Below are positions 6,809-14,882 of a stretch of DNA of 18,993 bases, in pieces. Origin of the DNA: CAYVKM01 sp964452045 (GTDB lineage: Bacteria; Calditrichota; Calditrichia; RBG-13-44-9); assembly GCA_964452045.1 (NCBI GenBank), contig CAYVKM010000072.1, positions 1-18,993 of the forward strand, written 5' to 3'. The notes under the pieces are model-generated. The model worked only from the letters and a program-made list of their open reading frames with translations. It ran no database searches and was not told the DNA's origin. The position numbers and the translations under genes were made by a program. Numbering within the stretch: the stretch's first letter is position 1; each line of letters starts with the position of its first letter.

Positions 6809-7462
6809 TTAATTGGAAACCTTTTTCAGCAGCCGCAGCTGGGGATATTTCTCCTCAAACTCGAGCATGTGTCCTGATTTTTTGGCCTTGGTCATCAGGT
6901 AAAATTTATTTACCGGGTTATGGTTTATCTGAATGGGCACCCGCTCAACAACCTCGATTCCAAATTCTTCCACACCCTGGATCTTTTTCGGATTATTGGT
7001 AAGCAGCTTTACCGAGCTAACCCCCAGATGATGAAGCATGGCCGCCGCCACATCATACTGGCGCAAATCGTCCGGGAATCCCAGGATATGATTTGCTTCT
7101 ACCGTATCGTAACCGGCTTCCTGCAGGGAGTAGGCGCGGATCTTATTACCCAGGCCAATGCCACGACCCTCCTGGCGAAGGTACAATACAATGCCTCGTC
7201 CTTTTTCCGCTATATATTGCAGAGCAGTTTCCAGCTGTTCCCGGCAGTCACATTTCAACGAACCCAGCACCTCGCTGGTTAAACATTCGGAATGCATTCG
7301 CACCGGTATGTTTTTGCCATCTCCGATGTTGCCCTTTACAATTGCCAGATGTTCTTTATCGTCGAAATCATTCCGGAAAACAATTACTTTAAACTGACCA
7401 AATCTGGTCGGCAGGTTGGTCTGCGAATAAATCCATACTCTATTTTTTAAGTCTTGCGACAT
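6809..7462 (-). CDS. ribA: GTP cyclohydrolase II
   Basis: Stand-alone GTP cyclohydrolase II (217 aa from the chosen start), the first committed step of riboflavin synthesis: GTP to 2,5-diamino-6-ribosylamino-4-pyrimidinone phosphate, formate and pyrophosphate, in the cytosol. The three zinc cysteines are in HSECLTSEVLGSLKCDC (Cys60, Cys71, Cys73), followed by RQEGRGIGL (96-104) and TNNPKK (155-160). There is no fused DHBP synthase (RibB) domain and no other riboflavin gene nearby. The start is set at 7462 because AAGGAGAAAAA directly precedes that ATG; a start at 7513 would read through the promoter and operator. The promoter carries a CarH-type operator, so the gene is probably light-induced, supplying flavin for the photolyase and carotenoid desaturases. 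Confidence 0.93.
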   Translation of the reverse strand: MSQDLKNRVWIYSQTNLPTRFGQFKVIVFRNDFDDKEHLAIVKGNIGDGKNIPVRMHSECLTSEVLGSLKCDCREQLETALQYIAEKGRGIVLYLRQEGRGIGLGNKIRAYSLQEAGYDTVEANHILGFPDDLRQYDVAAAMLHHLGVSSVKLLTNNPKKIQGVEEFGIEVVERVPIQINHNPVNKFYLMTKAKKSGHMLEFEEKYPQLRLLKKVSN

Positions 7463-7478
7463 TTTTTCTCCTTTTTGC

Positions 7479-7496
7479 ATATGAGCGTTATGAGCG
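7479..7496 (-). promoter_or_regulatory. CarH/LitR operator candidate at ribA
   Basis: Read on the minus strand, CGCTCATAACGCTCATAT is two 9-bp direct repeats, one base different from the site at 3583-3600. It begins five bases after the ribA -10 box, over the expected transcription start, and ends just before the ribosome site, a position suited to repression. Confidence 0.72.
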
Positions 7497-7501
7497 ATAT
7501 A

Positions 7502-7530
7502 AATATACCCCACTGATTTCCTGATGTCAA
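7502..7530 (-). promoter_or_regulatory. ribA promoter (TTGACA-17-TATATT)
   Basis: TTGACA (7530-7525) and TATATT (7507-7502) on the minus strand are separated by 17 bases, the same hexamers and spacing as the carH promoter. The leader is only about 35 bases, which rules out an FMN riboswitch. Confidence 0.8.
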
Positions 7531-7775
7531 GAATTATTTTTGAGAAATAAAATATTTATCATGTTTTTCATCACCGGTGTTCTATTTTCTGGCTCATCGC
7601 TCAATTAGATTGCTCAGCCTTAATAAAGTTACGAATGCTTATGAAGATTGAATGAAAAGTTATTCAATGGGTAAAAGTCTGGTTGAGGAGAATGCTGCCT
7701 GATCCTGGATTCATATGGAGATGCATATGATAAAGAAATAAATGGAAAAATGCAGGAAACATGCGATCGTTGAAA
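7531..7775. other. Intergenic region between phr and ribA
   Basis: No gene is seen. Near its ribA end, GGCTCATCGCTCAATT (7591-7606) and TGCTCAG (7611-7617) contain three GCTCA cores and may be a degenerate extra operator about 60 bases upstream of the ribA -35 box. No clear terminator for phr is visible. Confidence 0.4.
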
Positions 7776-9083
7776 TCAATCCGACTTTAAAGTTTGCTGA
7801 TAAACCGAGAGTGCCCGCTCCCGGGCATATTTATAGTCAATCATTGGTTTGGGATATTTATCGGTGTCGTATTCCGGAATCCATTTTTTGATGTATTTCA
7901 GATCCGGATCAAATTTTTTAATCTGGGTCTCCGGATTAAATATCCGGAAGTAAGGAGCCGCATCGCAGCCACTCCCGGCAGACCACTGCCAGTTACCCAC
8001 ATTGGCGGCCTGCTCATAGTCCAGCAGCTTTTCCGCAAAATATTGCTCACCCTTGCGCCAGTCAATGAACAGCAGTTTGGTCAGGAAGTTGGCCGTAATC
8101 ATGCGCACCCGGTTATGCATATAACCTGTCGCATTCAATTCCCGCATTCCGGCATCAATCATGGGGAAGCCGGTATTCCCCTGGCACCATCTCTGAAGAT
8201 CCTGTTCCGCCTCCCGCCAGGGAATCCGGTCATAGGCCTTTCGAAAGGCGTTGTTCGTCGTTTCCGGAAAATGATAAAGGATCATCATAAAAAATTCCCG
8301 CCAGATCAATTCACTCAGGAATGTTTCATTCACATTCTTGATCTGACTGATCAATTCCCGAAGACTGATCGTACCAAAGCGCAAATGAATACCCAACCGA
8401 CTGGTGCCATCCTGTCCGGGAAAATCCCTGGTTTTATGGTAGTTCTTTATCACATCCATCTTAATTGATTTTAGCGGAAAATCAAGTTTACTGCGACGAA
8501 AACCTATATCGCTCAATTCCGGAAATGCTTTTATTTGTCCCTGATATAAATTTTGGAAATGCTTTTCGCTGGATTTCCGGGCAACCTGCGAATCCTGGAA
8601 GGTATCCAGCCACTTGTTCTTGTAAGGGGTATAGACGATATAGGGATCGACGTCGTCCTTTTTGATTTCATCCTTTTCAAAGATCACCTGATCCTTGAAG
8701 GTATGGAATGGAATTTTTTGTTCACTCAATAATTTCTCAATCTGCCGGTCCCGTTCGGTGGCAGACGGTTCATAATCCCGGTTGGTATAAACTGCCCCAA
8801 TGGTATACTCTTGCAATAATTTTCGAAATATCTCGCCCGGATCTCCTTTTTCGATCAATAGTCCACTCTTTCGGGAACGCAACTCCTGATCTATTTCTTT
8901 TAACTGATCGTAGATAAAAGTTATCCGGGGATCGGATTTATCCTTCAATTTATCAAGAATATTCTCATCGAATATAAAAACCGGAAGTACCGGGTATTTT
9001 CCCTGGAGTGCTTCAAAAAGGGCGGTATTATCGGTTAAGCGAAGATCCCGCCGGAACCAAAAGATATTTATCGATTTGTTCAT
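7776..9083 (-). CDS. phr: Class I deoxyribodipyrimidine photolyase
   Basis: Flavin-dependent DNA repair enzyme that splits UV-induced pyrimidine dimers with blue light. Residues 1-165 form the N-terminal antenna-binding domain (INIFWFRRDLRLTDN at the start). The C-terminal FAD domain holds TSRLGIHLRFGTIS (227-240), ELIWREFF (258-265), MHNRVRMITANFL (322-334) and NWQWSAGSGCDAAPYF followed by RIFNP (364-384), typical of photolyases rather than plant-type cryptochromes. At 435 aa it is slightly short but complete. It begins 17 bases after cydB and is probably read from the cyd promoter. The ATG is fixed by the family N-terminus, but no ribosome site precedes it (the upstream sequence is A/T only), suggesting low or coupled translation. 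Confidence 0.93.
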   Translation of the reverse strand: MNKSINIFWFRRDLRLTDNTALFEALQGKYPVLPVFIFDENILDKLKDKSDPRITFIYDQLKEIDQELRSRKSGLLIEKGDPGEIFRKLLQEYTIGAVYTNRDYEPSATERDRQIEKLLSEQKIPFHTFKDQVIFEKDEIKKDDVDPYIVYTPYKNKWLDTFQDSQVARKSSEKHFQNLYQGQIKAFPELSDIGFRRSKLDFPLKSIKMDVIKNYHKTRDFPGQDGTSRLGIHLRFGTISLRELISQIKNVNETFLSELIWREFFMMILYHFPETTNNAFRKAYDRIPWREAEQDLQRWCQGNTGFPMIDAGMRELNATGYMHNRVRMITANFLTKLLFIDWRKGEQYFAEKLLDYEQAANVGNWQWSAGSGCDAAPYFRIFNPETQIKKFDPDLKYIKKWIPEYDTDKYPKPMIDYKYARERALSVYQQTLKSD

Positions 9084-9100
9084 TAATTTATGTTTTTTTA

Positions 9101-10129
9101 TTAATAGCTGGTTGCATCCAGTTTTACCTTTCCCCGGAAGATCCAGTAAATGCTGATCGTATAAGTCAGGACAAAAGGAATACCGATGATAGCAATTATC
9201 AGCATGATCTTTAAGGTTTTTGCCGAGGAAGCGGCATTGTAGATATTCAGACTGAATTCCGGGTTTGGATGGGAAAGGACCAGATTGGGAAAAATCCCGA
9301 TGGCGAATAAAGCCATCAGCGCGGCGATGCTGGCACAGGAGGAGAGGAAGGCCCGGAAGTCCCGGCCTTTATGAATTTCGCGGGGGATGTTGGCGATAGC
9401 CAGCATATTGAGGATAGCGATGACAAATGCCAGCGGAAAATCCTTGAAATGAGCAACCATATGCGGTTGGAAAATTAAAGTAGCCATGGTAATGGTCGCA
9501 TAACTTATCACAAAAAAGATGATGGTATTATTCACCCAGGTTCTGATTTTATCGTGCATCTCACCCTCGGTCTTCATCACCACATAAATGGCGCCATGCA
9601 TCATAAAAAGGGCAACGGTAGTTATCCCGACCCCGATGGCATAGGGATTAATAAGTGTCCAGAAATTTCCGATGAATTCCTTATCCACTGCCAGCGGTAC
9701 CCCCTGAATAATATTTCCCAGAGCCACGCCGGCTAAAAAAGCAATAAAAATACTGGAGATGCTAAAAGCATAATCCCAGCCATGTCGCCAGCGGGTACTT
9801 TCCCGTTTGCTGCGAAATTCTATGGACACTGCCCGAAAGATAAGAACCACCAGCAAGAGCATAAAAGCGGTATAGAACCCGGAGAATACTGTGGCATAGA
9901 CATGGGGGAATGCCGCGAACAATGCCCCGCCACCGGTCACCAACCATACTTCGTTTCCGTCCCACACCGGTCCGATGGAGTTTAACATGATCCGTCTTTC
10001 GGTATCGGTTTTGGTGAATAAATGCAGCGCGCCAACCCCCAGATCAAAGCCGTCAAGAATAGCGTAACCGGCCAGAAGAACGCCAATCAGAATGAACCAG
10101 ACTGTATTTAAATCCAACGTATATTCCAT
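9101..10129 (-). CDS. cydB: Cytochrome bd ubiquinol oxidase subunit II
   Basis: Second membrane subunit of the bd-type quinol oxidase, which reduces oxygen to water at high affinity without pumping protons. The 342-aa protein shows the family features GYAILDGFDLGVGAL near the N-terminus and IGPVWDGNEVWLVTGGGALFAAFP at about residues 52-75, with eight or nine hydrophobic segments. It starts 36 bases after cydA with GAGGAG eight bases before the ATG. The photolyase gene follows 17 bases after its stop, an unusual partner. Confidence 0.95.
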   Translation of the reverse strand: MEYTLDLNTVWFILIGVLLAGYAILDGFDLGVGALHLFTKTDTERRIMLNSIGPVWDGNEVWLVTGGGALFAAFPHVYATVFSGFYTAFMLLLVVLIFRAVSIEFRSKRESTRWRHGWDYAFSISSIFIAFLAGVALGNIIQGVPLAVDKEFIGNFWTLINPYAIGVGITTVALFMMHGAIYVVMKTEGEMHDKIRTWVNNTIIFFVISYATITMATLIFQPHMVAHFKDFPLAFVIAILNMLAIANIPREIHKGRDFRAFLSSCASIAALMALFAIGIFPNLVLSHPNPEFSLNIYNAASSAKTLKIMLIIAIIGIPFVLTYTISIYWIFRGKVKLDATSY

Positions 10130-10165
10130 GTTTTCTCCTCTTCAGTGATGCTGAACTTTGGTCAA

Positions 10166-11566
10166 TTACTCGGATTTAGATTGTTTACCCAGCGGAATGC
10201 TGTCCACACTCTGCCGCTGATGCTCGTAGGTAGAAGCGCTGTCCTCAACTTCCTCCGGACCATGTTTTATTTTCTGATCCAACAGGAAGAGAAAGAGGAT
10301 AAACAGTAATGCGTAAATGAGAATGAATAAAGTAAGTGAAAAAATGGTTTGATCCGCCGAAACTGCTTTGGAGAGTCCATCGGCGGTACGCATCAATCCG
10401 TAAACGATCCAGGGTTGCCGCCCGACTTCCGCCGAAAACCAGCCCAACTGATTGGCCAACTGGGGTCCGAGAACCGAAAAGACCATGATGAACAGCAGCC
10501 ATCGTTTCTGCAAAAGCGTACCCCGCCAGAGAAAAATTATTCCCAGTATACTGATCAGAATCAGCAGCATGCCGATAGCCACCATAAAGTGGTAGGTCTG
10601 GAAAACAAAGTTGATTGGAGGGCGGTCCGCCAGCACAAAATGATCCAGTCCGGTGACCGGTCTGGTGGCATCCCAGTGAACCAGGAAACTTAATAGTCCC
10701 GGTATGCTCAATCCGCCTTTAACCTTTTCATTTTTTTCATCTACCCAGCCAAACAGATACATGCCAGCTGGTTGGGAGGAATCGTAATGCGCTTCAAATG
10801 CCGCTAATTTAGCCGGTTGGTTTTTACTTACCCCCACTGCGCTCTGATGACCGGTGGTCAATTGGTAGAGGGAGGCAACCAGGGCAAAAATCAATCCTAT
10901 TTTCAGGGAAGCTTTGGCAAAATCGAGATGGCGGTTTTTTAAGATGTAATAAGCACTGACGCTGATGACCAGAAAAGCACCGGCCAGCCAGGCCCCACCC
11001 AGCACATGGGCTAATCTTTCCATGGAAGATGGGTTGAAAACCATGGCCCAGAAATCGGTTATCTCCGCCCGGGCCGATAATCCTGTTCCCACGATATGAT
11101 AACCGGCCGGTGTTTGCTGCCAGGAATTGGCAATTACAATCCAGACCGCGCTGAACATCGATCCCAGGGAAACCATAACGGTGGAGAAAAAGTGCATTTT
11201 GGGACCAACCTTGTTCCAGCCGAATACCAGGATGGCCAGAAATCCGGATTCCAGGAAGAAAGCAAAGATACCCTCTGCTGCCAGGGCACTGCCAAAAATA
11301 TCTCCCACGTAACGGGAGTAGGAGGCCCAGTTGGTGCCGAATTCAAATTCCATCACAATCCCACTGGCCACACCCACTGCAAAAGTCAGGGCAAAGATTT
11401 TGACCCAGAAACGAGTCATCTCGTGATACATTTTATTTTTGGTTTTTAGATAAAGCCCTTCCATGATTACCAGCAGTACACCTAGGCCAATACTCAGCGG
11501 AGGGAAGATATAATGGAATCCTACGGTAAAAGCAAATTGGATGCGTGATAACAGTTCCACACTCAT
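10166..11566 (-). CDS. cydA: Cytochrome bd ubiquinol oxidase subunit I
   Basis: Quinol-oxidising, haem-carrying subunit, 466 aa with about nine membrane spans. Candidate haem ligands are visible: His18 (GFHYIFPPLSIG), His187 (AHVLGGAWLAG) and Met328 (YHFMVAIGM). The quinone loop has NQPAKLAAFEAHY with Lys253 and Glu258 and is of the short type, lacking the long insertion of the enterobacterial protein. GRQPW at 382-386 with RTADGLS is the subunit signature. The ATG follows AAGGAGAATGC. First gene of cydA-cydB-phr. A possible promoter on the minus strand has TTGTTT near 11636 and TATATT about 16 bases on. Confidence 0.95.
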   Translation of the reverse strand: MSVELLSRIQFAFTVGFHYIFPPLSIGLGVLLVIMEGLYLKTKNKMYHEMTRFWVKIFALTFAVGVASGIVMEFEFGTNWASYSRYVGDIFGSALAAEGIFAFFLESGFLAILVFGWNKVGPKMHFFSTVMVSLGSMFSAVWIVIANSWQQTPAGYHIVGTGLSARAEITDFWAMVFNPSSMERLAHVLGGAWLAGAFLVISVSAYYILKNRHLDFAKASLKIGLIFALVASLYQLTTGHQSAVGVSKNQPAKLAAFEAHYDSSQPAGMYLFGWVDEKNEKVKGGLSIPGLLSFLVHWDATRPVTGLDHFVLADRPPINFVFQTYHFMVAIGMLLILISILGIIFLWRGTLLQKRWLLFIMVFSVLGPQLANQLGWFSAEVGRQPWIVYGLMRTADGLSKAVSADQTIFSLTLFILIYALLFILFLFLLDQKIKHGPEEVEDSASTYEHQRQSVDSIPLGKQSKSE

Positions 11567-11791
11567 GCATTCTCCTTGGATTTTTATTTGCGCAACAGAT
11601 TTTCATAAAATATAATGAGAACTTTTTCCAAAACAAGGTTCAAAGAAAAGTGGTCGTGGGCTTTTAAGGGTTTGGGGATATTTCTTTTTTTCTGGATAAC
11701 TACCCGAAATAACCCTCAGGAACAATGCCCGGTTATCCTTGTAGAAATAGACAAACAAACCGATGAACTTAAAACAGATGGGAGAAGACTT

Positions 11792-12070
11792 ATGCAGAAA
11801 TTATCCAGAAATGAAATTGAACAAAAAATAAAAACACTTAAAAATTGGTCTCTCGAAGGGGATGCGATAAAGAAAAGCTGGGAGTTTTCGGATTTTAAGG
11901 AAGCCATGAAGTTTATCAATAAAGTAGCGGATCTGGCTAATGAACAGGATCATCATCCCGAACTGTTTAACGTCTACAATAAAGTGGAGTTGAAGTTTTC
12001 CACCCATGATGCCGGCGGTTTAACCGATCTCGATTTTAAGATTGCCGCAGCCATAGATCGTTTGAAATAA
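11792..12070 (+). CDS. phhB: Pterin-4a-carbinolamine dehydratase (PCD/DCoH)
   Basis: Small enzyme (92 aa) that dehydrates 4a-hydroxytetrahydrobiopterin and thereby recycles pterin cofactors. The core motif is present: HHPELFNVYNKVELKFSTHD (residues 54-73) with the paired histidines, the aromatic residue and the later histidine at the usual spacing, followed by GGLTDLDFKIAAAID. The start is placed at 11792, where GGGAGAAG precedes the ATG; an upstream in-frame ATG at 11615 would add 59 residues with no counterpart in the family. It is divergent from cydA. No aromatic amino-acid hydroxylase is in the window, so the role is unclear; many bacteria carry PCD without one. Confidence 0.92.
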   Translation: MQKLSRNEIEQKIKTLKNWSLEGDAIKKSWEFSDFKEAMKFINKVADLANEQDHHPELFNVYNKVELKFSTHDAGGLTDLDFKIAAAIDRLK

Positions 12071-12262
12071 TTCAGAAAATCAGATCCTGCAATATTCACA
12101 TATAATCATTTACTTTGCCCCTAAAAAATGATTTAAATGTCATTCCATGCCTGCAGCCATTACTCTCCGGTTAAATCTTTTAATTGCAGTATCAGATGTT
12201 GTTCTGGCTGGTCAGAAATCTGATTGACTATTTTGGGACTTCATTTTGGCGAAGCTAAAAAA

Positions 12263-12394
12263 GGCGAAATTACTGTTCGAGCAATCAAATTTCGTTGTTC
12301 TTTGTATCTTAAGCGAGTTTAATTTCGCCAGGGCTTTTTGTTACTTTTTGGCCAGTCAAAAAGTCAAGGTTCTTTTTTCTTGATAAAAAAGAAC
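12263..12394. repeat. Three consecutive inverted repeats / hairpins
   Basis: GGCGAAATT (12263-12271) pairs with AATTTCGCC (12321-12329). ACTTTTTG (12343-12350) pairs with CAAAAAGT (12357-12364) around a 6-base loop. GTTCTTTTTT (12369-12378) pairs with AAAAAAGAAC (12385-12394) around CTTGAT, flanked by AAGTC (12361) and GACTT (12406-12410). All stems are perfect. Confidence 0.75.
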
Positions 12395-12411
12395 TAAAAA
12401 ATCAAGACTTA

Positions 12412-12535
12412 CAGGAAAAACAGTGAAATTAAACGGCTCATTACACTCAAAATTCTTCAACTCATCCGCCAGCCGGCGGATTCAAACAGGAAGAATTTTG
12501 CTCGTTCCATTCGCCTGAATTTCATCTGTTTTCCC
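12412..12535. repeat. 124-bp imperfect palindrome, possible MITE-like element
   Basis: The ends CAGGAAAAACAGTGAAATT and AATTTCATCTGTTTTCCCTG are near-perfect inverted copies. Inside, CTCAAAATTCTTC pairs with GAAGAATTTTGCTC, and the centre ATCCGCC-AGCC-GGCGGAT is a perfect 7-bp stem. The whole unit could fold into one long cruciform. It has no coding potential. Its layout suggests an interspersed repeat; copy number cannot be judged from this window. Confidence 0.65.
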
Positions 12536-12700
12536 TGAATGTCGAATTACTTATTTTTTAAAATAAACAGTACAGTAATTGCCTGCATTAAACATGGTAG
12601 CCAGACAAGAGCTTTGTTTGCCCTGACATACTCCGTCGATTCAGAACTAGGGCACTAATTAAAGAAATTTATTTATTTGGTAATGAATTTAAATGTTGAA

Positions 12701-13942
12701 TTACTTTGCTGGTGATCTGAGTACTTTAAGCTCCGTTTCACCTTCGGTCTTGGCGATAATGACCGTACCGCAGCTGTCACTCCACACGTTCACCGAGGTC
12801 CGCATCATGTCCAGGATGCGATCAACGGCTAAAATTAATCCAACGCCTTCCAGTGGTAAACCAACTGCCCTCAGAATAATAGTGATCATTACCAGACCGG
12901 CCATGGGTATACCCGCCGCACCAATACTGGCTAATAAGGCAGTAAGAACCACAATAAATTGTTGAAAGAAAGACAGGTCAAATCCGTACACCTGGGCGAT
13001 AAACATGGCGGCGACGCATTCGTACAGGGCTGTGCCGTCCATATTGATGGTTGCGCCAAGGGGCAAGACAAAACTGGAGATCTTGTTCGATACCCCGGCA
13101 TTATTCTCCATGGCATCCATGGTCAGGGGAAGGGTGGCAGAAGAGGACGCCGTGCTGAAGGCGGTCATCAGTGCGGCAGACATCGCTTTGAAGTGCAGCA
13201 CCGGTTTCACACCGCCGATGAAGGTAAGCAAAACCGGAAGGGTGATGGTGGCATGGATAAAAAGACCGGCAACCACCACAAACATATAACTTCCCAGAGG
13301 CAAAAAAACATCAAAGCCGGTCTGGGCAACTATTTTCCCGATCAGGGCAAGTACCCCCAGCGGGGTAAATCTGATAATAAAATGGGTCAGGCGCATCATC
13401 ACCTCGAACACACCCTGGAAAAAATCAGTGAGATGTTTCCGGTAGGGATCAGGCGTCCGGGTAATGAAGAATCCGAAAAGCAGCGAGAAAAAAATGATCG
13501 GCAGCATATCTCCCCGAACCATCGCCTCCAGCGGATTGGTGGGAATAATCCCCAGTAAGGTATCCCCCAATTTTTCCACATTGGCCGAGAGTTCCGATGG
13601 CATAGCCTGTAAACCCAGTTTTGCACCCACGCCCGGTTGAACCAGATTAACCAGAACCAGACCGGTTACGATGGCCAGCAGACTGGTGGAAACATAGTAA
13701 ATGATGGTTTTCAAACTTAACCGGCCAAAACTTTCCGCCGAACCAATGCTGGTCACTCCCGAGATGATGGAGGAAACAATCAGCGGGACAATAATCATGC
13801 GCAGAGCACGGAGAAAGATTGTACCGATGACCGACATATCTTCGATAACAAAATTTTCAAAATGTAAGGTGCGGGAAAGAAAGCCGATAAAAACACCAAG
13901 AGCCAGGCCGATAAATATCTGCCAGTGCAATTTCAGTTTCAT
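12701..13942 (-). CDS. Acidic amino acid / dicarboxylate:cation symporter (DAACS family)
   Basis: Inner-membrane secondary transporter, 413 aa, related to GltP/GltT and DctA; imports glutamate, aspartate or C4-dicarboxylates with Na+ or H+. The re-entrant loop serine motif STASSSATLP is at 264-272, NMDGTALYE at 300-308, and the substrate helix reads AVDRILDMMRTSVNVWSD (372-389). By alignment to the archaeal aspartate transporter the key residues Asp374, Asp378, Arg381, Thr382, Asn385 and Asp389 are all kept; the arginine favours acidic substrates. The ATG follows AGGATCC. Upstream, minus-strand TATAAT (14008-14003) with a poor -35 overlapped by a 14-bp palindrome may be its promoter. It is monocistronic. 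Confidence 0.92.
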   Translation of the reverse strand: MKLKLHWQIFIGLALGVFIGFLSRTLHFENFVIEDMSVIGTIFLRALRMIIVPLIVSSIISGVTSIGSAESFGRLSLKTIIYYVSTSLLAIVTGLVLVNLVQPGVGAKLGLQAMPSELSANVEKLGDTLLGIIPTNPLEAMVRGDMLPIIFFSLLFGFFITRTPDPYRKHLTDFFQGVFEVMMRLTHFIIRFTPLGVLALIGKIVAQTGFDVFLPLGSYMFVVVAGLFIHATITLPVLLTFIGGVKPVLHFKAMSAALMTAFSTASSSATLPLTMDAMENNAGVSNKISSFVLPLGATINMDGTALYECVAAMFIAQVYGFDLSFFQQFIVVLTALLASIGAAGIPMAGLVMITIILRAVGLPLEGVGLILAVDRILDMMRTSVNVWSDSCGTVIIAKTEGETELKVLRSPAK

Positions 13943-14002
13943 AGGGGATCCTGAGATTTAGGTCAAATAATATCTGTTATTCATTTGCCATATCCGGTAT
14001 TC

Positions 14003-14034
14003 ATTATAGGAATAAAAAAATTCTTTTAAAAGAA
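14003..14034 (-). promoter_or_regulatory. Possible symporter promoter with palindrome
   Basis: Minus-strand TATAAT lies at 14008-14003. The perfect palindrome TTCTTTTAAAAGAA (14021-14034) covers the place of the -35 box, where the hexamer (TTTTAA) is weak. This arrangement fits a regulated promoter, but the palindrome is A/T-only and could be chance. Confidence 0.35.
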
Positions 14035-14153
14035 ATTTCTCAGGAACCGATTTGCGTAAAAGTGTTAGAAAATCGGGATTTTTCAGATAATTGAATTTTA
14101 TGTTTATTGTTGAAATGCCAGGGTCTATTATCTATATTAAGGCCTTGTTTTCA

Positions 14154-14243
<90 letters not shown>

Positions 14244-14281
14244 TACTCTTGGAAATTCAACAGATTGAATCGGCATAGAAC

Positions 14282-14635
14282 ATGTTCAGACTTTTAAAAA
14301 TTCAATTAAAATTTGGAAATATTACAAGGAAGTGGGTAAGTTCTACTCGTTTAGATCCTGGTGATAAAGGTCAAGTAGCTCGAAAAGCAATAGAATATAT
14401 CAATAACCTTAAGCTTAAACCTGAAGACGCATGGATATCGGCATTAGTAAATTGGATGATTGAGATGCCTTACCCAGATTCTAAGGAAATGTTGGCGCAT
14501 GCCATAATTCAGTTTCTCGATACCAATGGGAGTAAAATAGCTTTTTCAGATAGCATCGTAATAGATGCGCGTGAAGCCGCTTATGAGATTCTGGAGATAC
14601 TAAAGGATTCTAACCAATCCAAATTTGATATGTAA
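14282..14635 (+). CDS. Hypothetical protein, 117 aa
   Basis: Not recognised. A small protein that is mostly helical by composition (DKGQVARKAIEYINN, EDAWISALVNWMIEM, AREAAYEILEILKD), with no signal peptide, membrane segment or obvious motif. It lies between the tRNA and its duplicated end, in A/T-rich DNA, with no clear ribosome site before the ATG; the true start may differ. The absence of any in-frame stop over 354 bases of A/T-rich DNA and the amphipathic helix pattern support a real gene. Confidence 0.55.
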   Translation: MFRLLKIQLKFGNITRKWVSSTRLDPGDKGQVARKAIEYINNLKLKPEDAWISALVNWMIEMPYPDSKEMLAHAIIQFLDTNGSKIAFSDSIVIDAREAAYEILEILKDSNQSKFDM

Positions 14636-14882
14636 AGCCATACCATTTTTGATGAAATTAATGAGACCCTCCACGCAATATCAGTTCTAATAATATATTT
14701 TATCGTATAAATCATTTTGATGAATTTAGGTCGATCCTGTAGTTTTTTAATATATCAAAAAAGGGATATTTATCTGAATTGCCTTGTTTTATTGATTTAT
14801 GGTTGTCTATATTTATTATATCGATATAGGTGGTGTTTTTAGCAACTAAATAAAAGTGGCTCAAAACAATAAGGGATTTTTT

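Larger units (their letters stand above)
12071..12700. other. 630-bp gene-free stretch rich in hairpins
   Basis: No open frame here looks like a gene. The middle (about 12260-12540) is a series of inverted repeats listed separately; the flanks are A/T-rich with nothing recognisable. Confidence 0.7.

Noticed and set aside
7794..8468. Long open frame (224 codons) antisense to the photolyase gene
   Set aside because: It lies wholly opposite a well-conserved photolyase, has low-complexity shadow composition and no ribosome site.
11615..11791. 59-residue N-terminal extension of the pterin dehydratase
   Set aside because: The family starts at the internal ATG, which has its own ribosome site; the extension has no counterpart and would overlap the divergent cyd promoter.
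12263..12535. CRISPR array
   Set aside because: The repeats are inverted pairs of different sequence, not regularly spaced direct repeats, and no cas gene is present.
12959..13558. 199-codon open frame antisense to the symporter
   Set aside because: It is rich in Gly, His, Lys and Gln, typical of an antisense shadow of a membrane protein gene, and the sense strand is a clear family member.
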